A stretch of 26,611 bases of DNA from a virus, in the IMG/VR virus record IMGVR_UViG_3300034418_007296, positions 1-26,611 of that record, one strand, 5' to 3'. The notes beneath the pieces are model-generated. The model saw only the letters and a program-made list of their open reading frames with translations, had not been told where the DNA came from and made no database searches. Below are positions 12,374-20,734 of this stretch, one piece after another. How positions within the stretch are numbered: position 1 is the stretch's first letter; every line of letters starts with the position of its first letter. The position numbers and the translations under genes are program-made.

Positions 12374-15079
12374 ATGTTTTTCGACATAAATCTTAAAGAT
12401 GCACCATTTTTGGGGGATAGTCTAAGACTTCCTGCTCAGGCGTTACCTGACAAAAAGAAAACCAAAATATGGTTTAAGGACTGTATGGATACTCTAGAAA
12501 CTATAGGTATTCGACAGCTCAATGTCGCAAGACATAGATTTGAAGATGCTTATCGCATCGTAGAAGGAAGTTACTCATACAGTGCTGTAACTAATACTTC
12601 TGCATTTTTATCAGAGGTTGACATGTTAAGACAACAGTCAGACCTTCCCGAAGACTTACAACACTATGGCTTTATAGAACCTATAGTTAACACTCTTATA
12701 GGTGAGTATATTAAAAAGCCCAATCCTACCATAATCTACACTAACGACCCAACTTCTACGAATGAATACCTACGTGTGAAGAAAGACCTTTTATGGAAAA
12801 AGGTAGGAAAATCAATAGACACAGAAGTTAATTTGAAGCTATTGGCGATGGGAATGGACCCAATGGGTCAAAAGTTTGAAAGCGAGGAGCAGAAGCAGCA
12901 GTTCATGCAGCAACTTCAGCAAGAAAAACAAAAAAATATACCACAGGAAATACAAGATTATATGGATTCCGAATGGAAACCAATATACATAGAGTGGGCT
13001 GAACAACTTATTGAGGAGGGGGAGACAAGATTCCAAATGGATGAACTCTACAGAGAATTATTTAGAGATTACTTAATTACTGGTAGATGTTTTATGCACT
13101 GGAGAATAGGTCACGATTTCTATCAACCTGAAAGATGGTCACCTTTAAACACTTTTACATCAATTACTCAACAAGAAAAGTATCCTGAATTAGGCGAGTA
13201 TGTGGGTCGTATACAATATCTATCTCCCAACCAGGTAGTAGTGAATTATGGCCACATGATGACAGAAAGTCAAAAAAGAGACTTACTGAAATCAAAGCAC
13301 TATACTCAGTCTGAGGTTGCTGTGTCTGATAGTATAAAAGATACACAGTCTTGGTTAGAAAACTTTGGAGGTTATAATAAAAGAGTTTCTCATCCTAATT
13401 ACATTGCTTACGAAAATTTAGGTGTACTACAGGACCAAACTGGTATTGATTTTGGTTATAGAGGACACTTTCCTAATCAAGACCAAAATTTTAATTTGTT
13501 CTTTAACGATTACGAAAATCGTTATGACATGATTAGAGTTGTAGAAGCATATTGGGTATCCTACAAAAGAATAGGATTTCTTACAATGAAGAAAGGAGAT
13601 ACTCAGCAACTTGTAACAGAAATTGTAACAGACGAAATTTTAAAAGATATTATCAACGAGTATCAAATAAAGAGCCTAAGAACAGTTTCTCTAGAAGAAA
13701 ACCAAAAGAATCCAAAAGAGAATACTATTCTTTGGGACTACGTTCCTGAAGTTTGGAAAGGAGTTAAGATACTAAACGATAATACAGACCTACCAGAACA
13801 TTTATACCTCTACGGAGAACCTATGGAGTATCAATTAAGAGGAGAGAGCTCTTTATTTCATACTCTCCTGCCTGTTAATGGTCTATTCGAACACACATCT
13901 CTCGTTTCTAGAGTAGAGATAGACCAAATTGAATATTCTCTCGCTATGAATATGGCTAGAGACTATATGTCTAAGGAACTTGGATTGTTCTTCTTGATGG
14001 ACCTAGCATACATGCCTGAGTTCTTAAAAGACTTTGGAGGAGATGAAGCTATTGGTAAACTAATGGAAGTAACAAGAAACCTTGGCCTTCTTCCTGTGGA
14101 TTCGTCCCAAGCTAGAGGAACTGCCTTCAATAACTTCCAAATGGTCAACATGGACCTAACGGCAGCTATGATGGGTAAACTAAATTTTGCTCAAGCTATT
14201 AAAAATAGAGCGTTTGAAAAACTTGGTTTACACCCCCAAAGAATGGCGGGACAAGTTGAACAAACAACTGCTACAGGTATACAAGTAACTCAGGATGCAT
14301 CATACGCTCAAACAGAGGTTTGGTTTGATAAGTTTTCTAAATTTCATCAAAGGTCTGCTGAAATGCACATTAACGTTGCACAATGGCTACAACAACAAGG
14401 CAAAGATATTACGGTTAGCTACACTGATAGCGATAAAATACGTCACTTTGTTTCTATGATAGACCCTGAACTTCCGATTAGAAGATTTAAAATCTATACT
14501 CAAAATAATTCTAAGAGAAGAACTGAGTTAGAGACCTTACAGAAAACATTCTTTAGCGATAATACTATTTCTAAAACTTTAGAGGATATGGCTGAGGTAA
14601 TATCTGCTGACTCTACATCTAAAATCATACAAATAGCTAGATTGGGGAGAAAAAGAGCAGAACTTCAATCACAAATGCAACAAAAACAGCAGCAACAACA
14701 GCTGCAGATTGAAAAAGCAAATGAATTTGAACTTGAGCAGCTTAAACATCAGCACAAGATGGAATTAGAAAAGCTTAAAGGAGAGATTGCATTGAATAAA
14801 CAAACTATTTTGTCTTTAGGATTTGTAAAAGATGATGGACAAACTCCAGATGAAGAAGAAACACCTAAAGTTGTAGAGCAATTAGAAACTGCAACCAAAG
14901 ACCTTGACATGAGATTCAAGATGAGGCAAATGGAATTACAAAATAGGTTGAAAGAAACTCAAGAAAACAGACAATATCTCCTAAAACAGCAAGAATTAGC
15001 TCTTAAACAACAAGAAATAAACGCTAGAAAAGAGATAGCTGACAAGCAAATGCAAATAGCTAAGATAAATAAAAATTAA
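12374..15079 (+). CDS. Portal protein (901 aa)
   Basis: The size, position directly after the large terminase and before scaffold and capsid, and its domain order identify this as the dodecameric portal that forms the DNA entry vertex. The N-terminal two thirds are an alpha/beta region with many Trp/Tyr. Around residues 620-670 lie the helical AMMGKLNFAQAIKNRAFEKL and a TTATGIQVTQDASYAQTE segment typical of phage portals. From about residue 750 the protein is a long Gln/Glu/Lys-rich coiled coil (with MQQKQQQQQLQIEK), interrupted by an acidic loop near 825-845. Large portals with Q-rich tails are seen in crAss-like and other Bacteroidota podoviruses; in those families they may form the barrel or help eject DNA. 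Confidence 0.88.
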   Translation: MFFDINLKDAPFLGDSLRLPAQALPDKKKTKIWFKDCMDTLETIGIRQLNVARHRFEDAYRIVEGSYSYSAVTNTSAFLSEVDMLRQQSDLPEDLQHYGFIEPIVNTLIGEYIKKPNPTIIYTNDPTSTNEYLRVKKDLLWKKVGKSIDTEVNLKLLAMGMDPMGQKFESEEQKQQFMQQLQQEKQKNIPQEIQDYMDSEWKPIYIEWAEQLIEEGETRFQMDELYRELFRDYLITGRCFMHWRIGHDFYQPERWSPLNTFTSITQQEKYPELGEYVGRIQYLSPNQVVVNYGHMMTESQKRDLLKSKHYTQSEVAVSDSIKDTQSWLENFGGYNKRVSHPNYIAYENLGVLQDQTGIDFGYRGHFPNQDQNFNLFFNDYENRYDMIRVVEAYWVSYKRIGFLTMKKGDTQQLVTEIVTDEILKDIINEYQIKSLRTVSLEENQKNPKENTILWDYVPEVWKGVKILNDNTDLPEHLYLYGEPMEYQLRGESSLFHTLLPVNGLFEHTSLVSRVEIDQIEYSLAMNMARDYMSKELGLFFLMDLAYMPEFLKDFGGDEAIGKLMEVTRNLGLLPVDSSQARGTAFNNFQMVNMDLTAAMMGKLNFAQAIKNRAFEKLGLHPQRMAGQVEQTTATGIQVTQDASYAQTEVWFDKFSKFHQRSAEMHINVAQWLQQQGKDITVSYTDSDKIRHFVSMIDPELPIRRFKIYTQNNSKRRTELETLQKTFFSDNTISKTLEDMAEVISADSTSKIIQIARLGRKRAELQSQMQQKQQQQQLQIEKANEFELEQLKHQHKMELEKLKGEIALNKQTILSLGFVKDDGQTPDEEETPKVVEQLETATKDLDMRFKMRQMELQNRLKETQENRQYLLKQQELALKQQEINARKEIADKQMQIAKINKN

Positions 15080-15137
15080 AATTTACAAATTTTGTAAATT
15101 TACAAATCGTGAGCTATAAATATTACAAAGTTTGTAA
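15079..15137. repeat. Two ATTTACAAA/TTTGTAAAT inverted repeats between portal and scaffold genes
   Basis: AAATTTACAAA (15079-15089) is perfectly inverted as TTTGTAAATTT (15091-15101) around one base, and TTACAAA (15123-15129) is inverted as TTTGTAA (15131-15137) around one G. A further TTTACAAAT begins at 15099. The repeats lie 44 to 102 bases upstream of the scaffold -33 box, a usual place for a regulator. No U-tract follows, so they are not typical terminators. Confidence 0.6.
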
Positions 15138-15180
15138 AACTAAATAATAAAAATTAATCAAATTTAACTCTTGTAAGAAA

Positions 15181-15212
15181 TTTGCATAAGTTAGATATTA
15201 TTTTTAAGTTTG
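15181..15212 (+). promoter_or_regulatory. Promoter upstream of scaffold and capsid genes
   Basis: TTTG (15181-15184), a 20-base spacer and TAAGTTTG (15205-15212) are a perfect match to the Bacteroidota consensus. The -7 box is followed 19 bases later by the scaffold ATG, nearly the same layout as at the portal promoter. This promoter would boost scaffold and capsid over upstream genes. Confidence 0.82.
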
Positions 15213-15230
15213 TACCGTAAAATAACCACC

Positions 15231-16412
15231 ATGTCAGAAAAAGACCAACAAAATCCATTTACTATTGGGAACCCTTTCACTATACAATTAGAAGATAGTG
15301 AAGAAGATACACCGACAGCAGAAATGGAAGACATTTCTTCAGATGTTTTAGAAAAAAATATTGAAGAGGACAAAAAAGAAAGAGAATCTTTAGCAAAAAA
15401 TCCCAAACCTTCTACAGAAATGGAAATAGAAGGAGAAGAAGAGGAAGAAGCAGAGACTAAAGAAATTGAAATAGAAGATATCCTTGATAAGCCAGTTGCT
15501 TTCGATGATGAGGGGTCAAAGGAGTCTAAGAAAAAGGTAGATGAGGCATTATCTACAAACGATGCTTTCTTTGACTATCAATCCGCAGCAGAACAACTTA
15601 TAGCTACGGGGTTCTGGGAGGACTTTGAAGGCCGAGATGGGCTTGATATAGACAAAGATGTTTTTGAACAGTTATCTAAGCAACAAGACGAGTGGAAAAA
15701 ACAAAACATTGGAAGTTCTATCTACAATAGCCTACATCCAGCTGAAAGAGAGTATTTAGACTTTAAAAGGATGGGTGGAGATTTAGACACCTATTATCAG
15801 TCTAAAACTAAAGTTGACAGAGTTAATAATCTAGATTTAGACTCTGAACAAGGAAAGTTAAGTGCCATCTATACCTACTATAAAAACTTTGTAGGTTGGA
15901 ATGACGATAAAATAAATAAGTACATTGGAAAATTAGACTCCAACGACTTAGAAGAAGAAGCTGGTACAGCCGCAGCACATGTACAAGCACATGTTCAAAA
16001 ACAACATGCGCAGATGATGCAACAGCAACGGATACTAGCAGAAAAGAGGAACAATGCAATCTCCAACTATAAAAAGAATGTGAGAGGTGTCCTCAAAAAT
16101 CAGCAAGTCAACGATAGACAAGCTAGACAAGTAGTTAAGAGCTTGACTGACATTGACCCTAAGACTGGTTTTACTGCTGTAGACGAGGCGTATTTGTCAT
16201 TTAGAAATGACCCTGAACGTTCAGTTCTACTGTATAGATTTCTTTCAGACCCTGAGTCGTTTATCGATGAGGTTTCATCTGGTAAGCAACAAGAGGAAAG
16301 AAAGAAATTATTTTTTGAATTAAAGAAAAAAGGGAAGACTACTGAAAAGAAAGACTTCTCATTTAAGCCTACAAGGGATAAACAAACTCGTAATCCTTTT
16401 ACTAATAAATAA
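15231..16412 (+). CDS. Putative scaffolding protein (393 aa)
   Basis: The ATG at 15231 was chosen over an in-frame TTG at 15210, because the earlier codon lies inside the -7 promoter element. The N-terminal third is extremely acidic (Glu/Asp runs at about residues 20-85) and probably disordered. The middle is helical, and residues about 235-290 form a Gln/His/Ala/Lys-rich coiled coil. The C-terminus is basic. Such charge-polarised, helical proteins between portal and capsid genes are usually internal scaffolds that guide prohead assembly and are lost or cleaved. The tripeptide NPF occurs near both ends (NPFTIGNPFTI and RNPFTNK), an oddity that might be a binding motif. No protease domain is seen. 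Confidence 0.75.
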   Translation: MSEKDQQNPFTIGNPFTIQLEDSEEDTPTAEMEDISSDVLEKNIEEDKKERESLAKNPKPSTEMEIEGEEEEEAETKEIEIEDILDKPVAFDDEGSKESKKKVDEALSTNDAFFDYQSAAEQLIATGFWEDFEGRDGLDIDKDVFEQLSKQQDEWKKQNIGSSIYNSLHPAEREYLDFKRMGGDLDTYYQSKTKVDRVNNLDLDSEQGKLSAIYTYYKNFVGWNDDKINKYIGKLDSNDLEEEAGTAAAHVQAHVQKQHAQMMQQQRILAEKRNNAISNYKKNVRGVLKNQQVNDRQARQVVKSLTDIDPKTGFTAVDEAYLSFRNDPERSVLLYRFLSDPESFIDEVSSGKQQEERKKLFFELKKKGKTTEKKDFSFKPTRDKQTRNPFTNK

Positions 16413-16438
16413 AATATTAAACACACAATCGAGTAAAA

Positions 16439-18109
16439 ATGGGAAAAGAAAATTTTAACGGACAATTTATTGGAGCCAATTTTAATGACTCCACTGTGAT
16501 TGGGGTTACTAACAAAAGTGACATCCAGTCTCAATTTGGGTATATTGACTCAGTTGCCCTCAAAGCAGCTGATTATGTAGATGACAGAACATCTCTAGGG
16601 ATGCTTGAGCTATTTGAAAATGCTCGCATCGTAAACGTTCCTTTTATCAAGGATGCGTTGAAGAACTCTGATAAAATCTATGTGAATGGTATTAGAGGAA
16701 GTTTCGACTACGAAATCGCAATGGACATTGAAAAACCTTGCGTTGTACAAAACGTAGAAGAAGGAGATTTCTTAGGTGTTGACGGTTCATTCTTCGACAT
16801 CAAACTATCTCACCCTTTCTCTCCTGGTGACATTCTTACTTACGACCCAGTAGATGGTGAGCAAGTAATCGTTATTGAAGATTCAGAAGTTGTTGACGAA
16901 GGTGACGGATATGTTCACACTGTACAACTTGTAACAAGAGATAGAAGCAAGTATTTCCCTTCTTCTAAGTTGAAGCCAGGTACTGAGTACGTTAAAATTG
17001 ACCACGTTGCTGGTGAGTTTGACTCTCAATACTCTGCTCCTAACATGATGGGACTTGGTAAAAACTCTGTTAAACTTCAGTATACTCTAGGTGACTACCG
17101 TGCAGTACAAGTTGGATACTCTGCTTACGCAGACGTTCTTACTGTAAACGGAAAAGAAGCTTCTCACTTAACTGACAGATTGCAAAAAATGCAAGACAAA
17201 CTTGGAGGAGATTACTTCTTCGTAGGACAAATGAATCCTCGTTCAGGCCGTCTTGTTAAAAACACAGTTAGAGTTCAGCCTATCATGGAAGCTCTTGCAA
17301 TGGCTGAGTTAATGAAGCTCACTGCAATGGGTATGATGTTTGACCGAGGTGCTACAATCACTGGTATCAACGGTTCGAAGTTAATCAACGAAGGACTTTA
17401 CCACCAGTTACGTAGAGGTCACAGATTCATCTACAAAAACGTAAGTGAATTACGTCAGTTGATTCAACGTGCTGCTGAGATTATCTATCATGGTACATCT
17501 ATCCAAATCCACGACAGAAAATTAGTTTTCAAGGCTGGATTCCACGCACACAACTTAGTTCGTGAGCTATTCAAAGAAGAGTTCAAGAACACTACTCCAG
17601 TACATATCGACCAAGATGCTCTTCCAGTGAAGATTCTTTCTGGTAGCGATAGATACAACTTAACTTACGCTTCTTATGCTATTGGTGAGGCATTCCTAAA
17701 CGGAATCGGTCACGTAAGAGTTGAGCACGACCCATCTCTTGACTACGATAGCTTCGGAGATTACATCAGCCGAGGATACTCTGCAGGTCTCTCTAAGAGA
17801 GCTTACACATTAGTAATGTATGATATCTCTGACCCAATGTACTCTAACGTACTTGACCGTAGCGTATTCCCTAAAGGAGTTGATATCGATAACAAATCTA
17901 AAGGTACTAGTAACCTTTACATTGTTAAGCCTAAGAATGTGCCTGATTTCTCTTATGGTTCTACTAATGGACCTGTATTCGAATCAGGATTCAACTACTC
18001 GCGCCCACAACCTGGTAGAGAGTTCACTGCTATGTCTTCAATGTCAGCATGGATTCCAGACAAGTCTAGAGTTGTAATGATTGAGAAACTCGAAACTAAT
18101 GAGTTTTAA
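16439..18109 (+). CDS. Major capsid protein (556 aa)
   Basis: Identification rests on its place after the scaffold, its size and the mixed alpha/beta sequence expected for an HK97-fold capsid protein. It has a helix-rich region at about 255-350 (for example MEALAMAELMKLTAMGMM and SELRQLIQRAAEIIY) and beta segments on both sides. Codon choice is distinct from neighbours: it uses more C-ending codons (TTC, AAC, GAC, TAC), suggesting adaptation for high expression. A hairpin follows its stop. An aromatic-rich C-terminus ends MIEKLETNEF. I cannot map the HK97 E-loop or P-domain with certainty. The alternative, another abundant head protein, is less likely because no other capsid candidate lies nearby. 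Confidence 0.82.
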   Translation: MGKENFNGQFIGANFNDSTVIGVTNKSDIQSQFGYIDSVALKAADYVDDRTSLGMLELFENARIVNVPFIKDALKNSDKIYVNGIRGSFDYEIAMDIEKPCVVQNVEEGDFLGVDGSFFDIKLSHPFSPGDILTYDPVDGEQVIVIEDSEVVDEGDGYVHTVQLVTRDRSKYFPSSKLKPGTEYVKIDHVAGEFDSQYSAPNMMGLGKNSVKLQYTLGDYRAVQVGYSAYADVLTVNGKEASHLTDRLQKMQDKLGGDYFFVGQMNPRSGRLVKNTVRVQPIMEALAMAELMKLTAMGMMFDRGATITGINGSKLINEGLYHQLRRGHRFIYKNVSELRQLIQRAAEIIYHGTSIQIHDRKLVFKAGFHAHNLVRELFKEEFKNTTPVHIDQDALPVKILSGSDRYNLTYASYAIGEAFLNGIGHVRVEHDPSLDYDSFGDYISRGYSAGLSKRAYTLVMYDISDPMYSNVLDRSVFPKGVDIDNKSKGTSNLYIVKPKNVPDFSYGSTNGPVFESGFNYSRPQPGREFTAMSSMSAWIPDKSRVVMIEKLETNEF

Positions 18110-18127
18110 TATAACCTTTTTTAACTG

Positions 18128-18149
18128 AGGGGGAGGTCAAACTCCCCCT
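18128..18149 (+). terminator. GC-rich hairpin after capsid gene, possibly a partial terminator
   Basis: AGGGGGAG (18128-18135) pairs perfectly with CTCCCCCT (18142-18149) around the loop GTCAAA. It begins 19 bases after the capsid stop. A run of U does not follow (ATCTTAAATT), so it may instead protect the 3' end of a processed capsid mRNA or end only part of the transcripts. Confidence 0.6.
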
Positions 18150-18168
18150 ATCTTAAATTAAAATAATC

Positions 18169-18774
18169 ATGGCTAAAAAAAGAAAATATCAAAATTCAGG
18201 CTCAAGTTCAAACGCTGGTTCACGCTCGGGTTCACGTTCTAGTTCTAGCTCAAATGCTAGTGGTAACACTATGAACTTTTCAGGTGCTAACATTGGCTCT
18301 GGAATCATGGATAACTCAATTACAGATAATAGAGGCAGCGGAAAGCGTTCTCCTTTTAGTAACTATCAAGATGGAAGTGGCTTTGGAACTTCTAATATGC
18401 CTTCTAATATGCCTAGTTCCGCAGACTTGGATGCAGCAAGAAAAAGAACAACATCTAAGCCTGGTCGTGGAGGATTACTCCAGGATAAGCCTGGAAAGGG
18501 TAGATTAAAGGCTAAACCTAGAAAAGCGAAAATGCAGGATGCTACTAATAGACCTAAAGGCTTAATCATGCCTAGTGTTGAGGAACTAGCGAAGTCTCAA
18601 AAGAGTCCTAAAAAGATGAAAAAAACGCTTAAAAAAGCAACACCCCCTAAACCTAGGAATCAGGGTGCTCGTTTTGATTTAAATTCAAAAGGTCTTAAGA
18701 GGGGACGAAAAGGTCCTATCAGTGATAGACGAGCTAAAAAGTTGGATAGAAGAATCCGTAGAAACGCACTATAA
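18169..18774 (+). CDS. Ser/Gly-rich to basic virion-type protein, unknown (201 aa)
   Basis: The N-terminal 50 residues are a low-complexity Ser/Gly/Asn/Arg segment, followed by RSPFSNYQDGSGFG (about residues 64-77), which matches the start of the basic protein at 1150-1467. The second half is strongly basic (Lys/Arg clusters with Pro) and ends in RRAKKLDRRIRRNAL. There is no predicted globular domain. Low-complexity basic proteins next to capsid genes could be minor head components that contact DNA or the capsid interior, but I do not recognise the family. It is separated from the capsid gene by the hairpin. Confidence 0.68.
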   Translation: MAKKRKYQNSGSSSNAGSRSGSRSSSSSNASGNTMNFSGANIGSGIMDNSITDNRGSGKRSPFSNYQDGSGFGTSNMPSNMPSSADLDAARKRTTSKPGRGGLLQDKPGKGRLKAKPRKAKMQDATNRPKGLIMPSVEELAKSQKSPKKMKKTLKKATPPKPRNQGARFDLNSKGLKRGRKGPISDRRAKKLDRRIRRNAL

Positions 18775-18783
18775 TCTTCTGAT

Positions 18784-19098
18784 ATGAATTATAGAAGAAT
18801 GTATCAACAAGGAGGAAGACCAATGCCCCAAAGAGGGGCGGGTCAACCTGCTTCACCTGCTAAGGAAGTGTCTCCCCAAGAACTATTCAATAGATTAGTT
18901 GAAGAGTTAATGGCTCAAGGACTTTCAGAGGAAGAAGCTGTTGCTGAAGCTAATAAAGTAATGGCTAGTAAAGGAGGAGCAGTTCAAGCTAAAGACGGGG
19001 GTAAAATATCTAAAAGGAAAAAGAAAAAGAAATCTACCCCTAAATATAAAGATGGAGGCACCTTTGGTGTACAAGGAGGCAGGTCGCCTTTCTCCTAA
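18784..19098 (+). CDS. Small Gly/Lys-rich head-region protein (104 aa)
   Basis: The N-terminus is Arg/Gln/Gly/Pro-rich (MYQQGGRPMPQRGAGQ). Residues about 30-60 form a UBA-like short helical segment (SPQELFNRLVEELMAQGLSEEEAVAEANKVM). The C-terminus is Lys-rich and ends GVQGGRSPFS, with the same SPF tripeptide as two other proteins in the window. Function is unknown. Being between capsid and connector genes it is probably a virion component or assembly factor. It starts 9 bases after the preceding stop. Confidence 0.68.
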   Translation: MNYRRMYQQGGRPMPQRGAGQPASPAKEVSPQELFNRLVEELMAQGLSEEEAVAEANKVMASKGGAVQAKDGGKISKRKKKKKSTPKYKDGGTFGVQGGRSPFS

Positions 19099-19133
19099 AA
19101 AGACCATTTAAAAACCACTTAAAACAACCAATT

Positions 19134-20045
19134 ATGTATTCAGAATGCTTTGAAATAGTCAAAGGTAGAGTTTATCGTATTGTAGAAAAAGTAGACGATT
19201 CAACTCCAGGAGGATTAAGAGATATCAATAGATATAAAATGGTATCATACACCGCTGAACCAGCAAGATGCTTGTACATCGGTAACCCTGAAACAGGTAG
19301 ATATGATACTGGATTTGATGAGAACTCAGTTGAGTTTGCAGGAAAATCTAGCTCTGAAGCCGCGAAAGTTATAAAAGAAAGAAAGGACCTTATCGATTGG
19401 TTTAACAGAAAGAAAGAAAATTATTTCAAGACCAATCCTACAGCTACCGAAAATGATTTTATAGCTTCCGATAACTGCGGTATTGATTTGTCTCACAATG
19501 TGATTATTGATACAAATGACATGGACCAATACTTTAAGCTTTACATGGCTTATAGAGGAGGTCAACTTACTCCGCACTGTGACCAAAGTAACCCGAGATA
19601 TAACGGGTCTTTATATTCAGTAGTAGATACTACTAAGAGTGCAGAGGACCAAACTACAGCATCTGAAAAGAAATTAGAAGTAATGACTTGGTTTGGAAAC
19701 TTACACAAGAAAGATTCTGACAGGTTGAAGCAATACTTACAGTATGTAGGAGCTTTACGAAGAGGTCAGAGTGCAACAAAAGGTGTAATGCTTTCACTCT
19801 TAGAAAAATGGATTGCAGACTCTAGAAACTTAGAATACATTCTAGAGACAATCAAAGAAACTGATTACGAAGAAATCTTAATTAAGAATAGGATTAACGA
19901 TTTCGTAAAAAGAAGAAAAATTATTAAAGAAGACGGAACCTATTATATAGACGGTGAAAAGCTAGGAAGAACTGTTAATCAAGCTTATGTTACCCTAACT
20001 AAGGTTGGAAACGAAGAACTCCTAGAGAAACTTCAACTTGACTGA
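19134..20045 (+). CDS. Unknown structural or assembly protein (303 aa)
   Basis: No known domain is recognised. The first 90 residues look beta-rich (FEIVKGRVYRIVEKVDD) with two cysteines, residues about 85-170 mix helices and loops, and the last 120 residues are largely helical and charged, with LYSVVDT at the boundary. Its place between capsid and the putative connector fits a head or neck protein, or an assembly factor. It overlaps the next gene by one base (TGATG), so the two are likely made together. Confidence 0.65.
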   Translation: MYSECFEIVKGRVYRIVEKVDDSTPGGLRDINRYKMVSYTAEPARCLYIGNPETGRYDTGFDENSVEFAGKSSSEAAKVIKERKDLIDWFNRKKENYFKTNPTATENDFIASDNCGIDLSHNVIIDTNDMDQYFKLYMAYRGGQLTPHCDQSNPRYNGSLYSVVDTTKSAEDQTTASEKKLEVMTWFGNLHKKDSDRLKQYLQYVGALRRGQSATKGVMLSLLEKWIADSRNLEYILETIKETDYEEILIKNRINDFVKRRKIIKEDGTYYIDGEKLGRTVNQAYVTLTKVGNEELLEKLQLD

Positions 20046-20713
20046 TGGATATACAAGAAGCATACTTAAGATTTTTAACTAAGGTAAATAAGAACTTAAG
20101 TTCTAATAATATAACTGCTTCTAAAGACAGGTTCGTTCTTCTTTATAATGAAGAACAGATAAGACGGGTAGAGTACATTCTTGACAATAAGAATGATGAC
20201 GAGATTAGAGAGATTAACACTTTTCTTGTTCAAAATAACAACCTACCTCAAACATCACAGATAGATGACAAGGCGATAGTAGCACTGCCAGATGATTACC
20301 TAGACCTTTCCAGTGCTTATGCTTATGCAAAGTCAGCCGATTGCGAAGGGATTCGATTGAGTCTCTTTGAAATAAAAGACTTTGACTCTGAAAGCTACAT
20401 ATTCGACCCAAACAACGGTCCCTCTCTTAAGTGGAGAGAAGCTCCTTTCTATGTCGGAGCAAGAGCCTTGAACATCATTACAGATAACTTTGAAATAGAA
20501 CGAGTACATTTATCGTATTATCGTCATCCACGAACAATTGATATTTCGGGATACATAGACATAAATGGAAACGCTTCTACAGATATAGACCCCGAAGGTG
20601 ACGATGCTTTTGTTAATAAAGTAATTTCGATGTGCGCAGAGTCATTCTTCAGGAACTATGGGGATGCCAATCAATTTGGTATTCAAAGGGATAGGATTAT
20701 TAATAACATTTAA
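20045..20713 (+). CDS. Putative head-tail connector protein (222 aa)
   Basis: The N-terminal helical region has many charged residues (MDIQEAYLRFLTKVNKN). A middle portion contains ALPDDYLDL, then an acidic stretch, then REAPFYVGARALNIITDN, LSYYRHPRTIDISGYID and a C-terminal helical segment. A DY-L patch followed by VxLxYxRxP-like beta strands and a closing helix is what I associate with adaptor or ring proteins that sit under the portal in podoviruses. Size and position fit. The function is not proven, but connector is the most likely role. Confidence 0.6.
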   Translation: MDIQEAYLRFLTKVNKNLSSNNITASKDRFVLLYNEEQIRRVEYILDNKNDDEIREINTFLVQNNNLPQTSQIDDKAIVALPDDYLDLSSAYAYAKSADCEGIRLSLFEIKDFDSESYIFDPNNGPSLKWREAPFYVGARALNIITDNFEIERVHLSYYRHPRTIDISGYIDINGNASTDIDPEGDDAFVNKVISMCAESFFRNYGDANQFGIQRDRIINNI

Positions 20714-20734
20714 ATTTAACTAAAACTCGAAATT

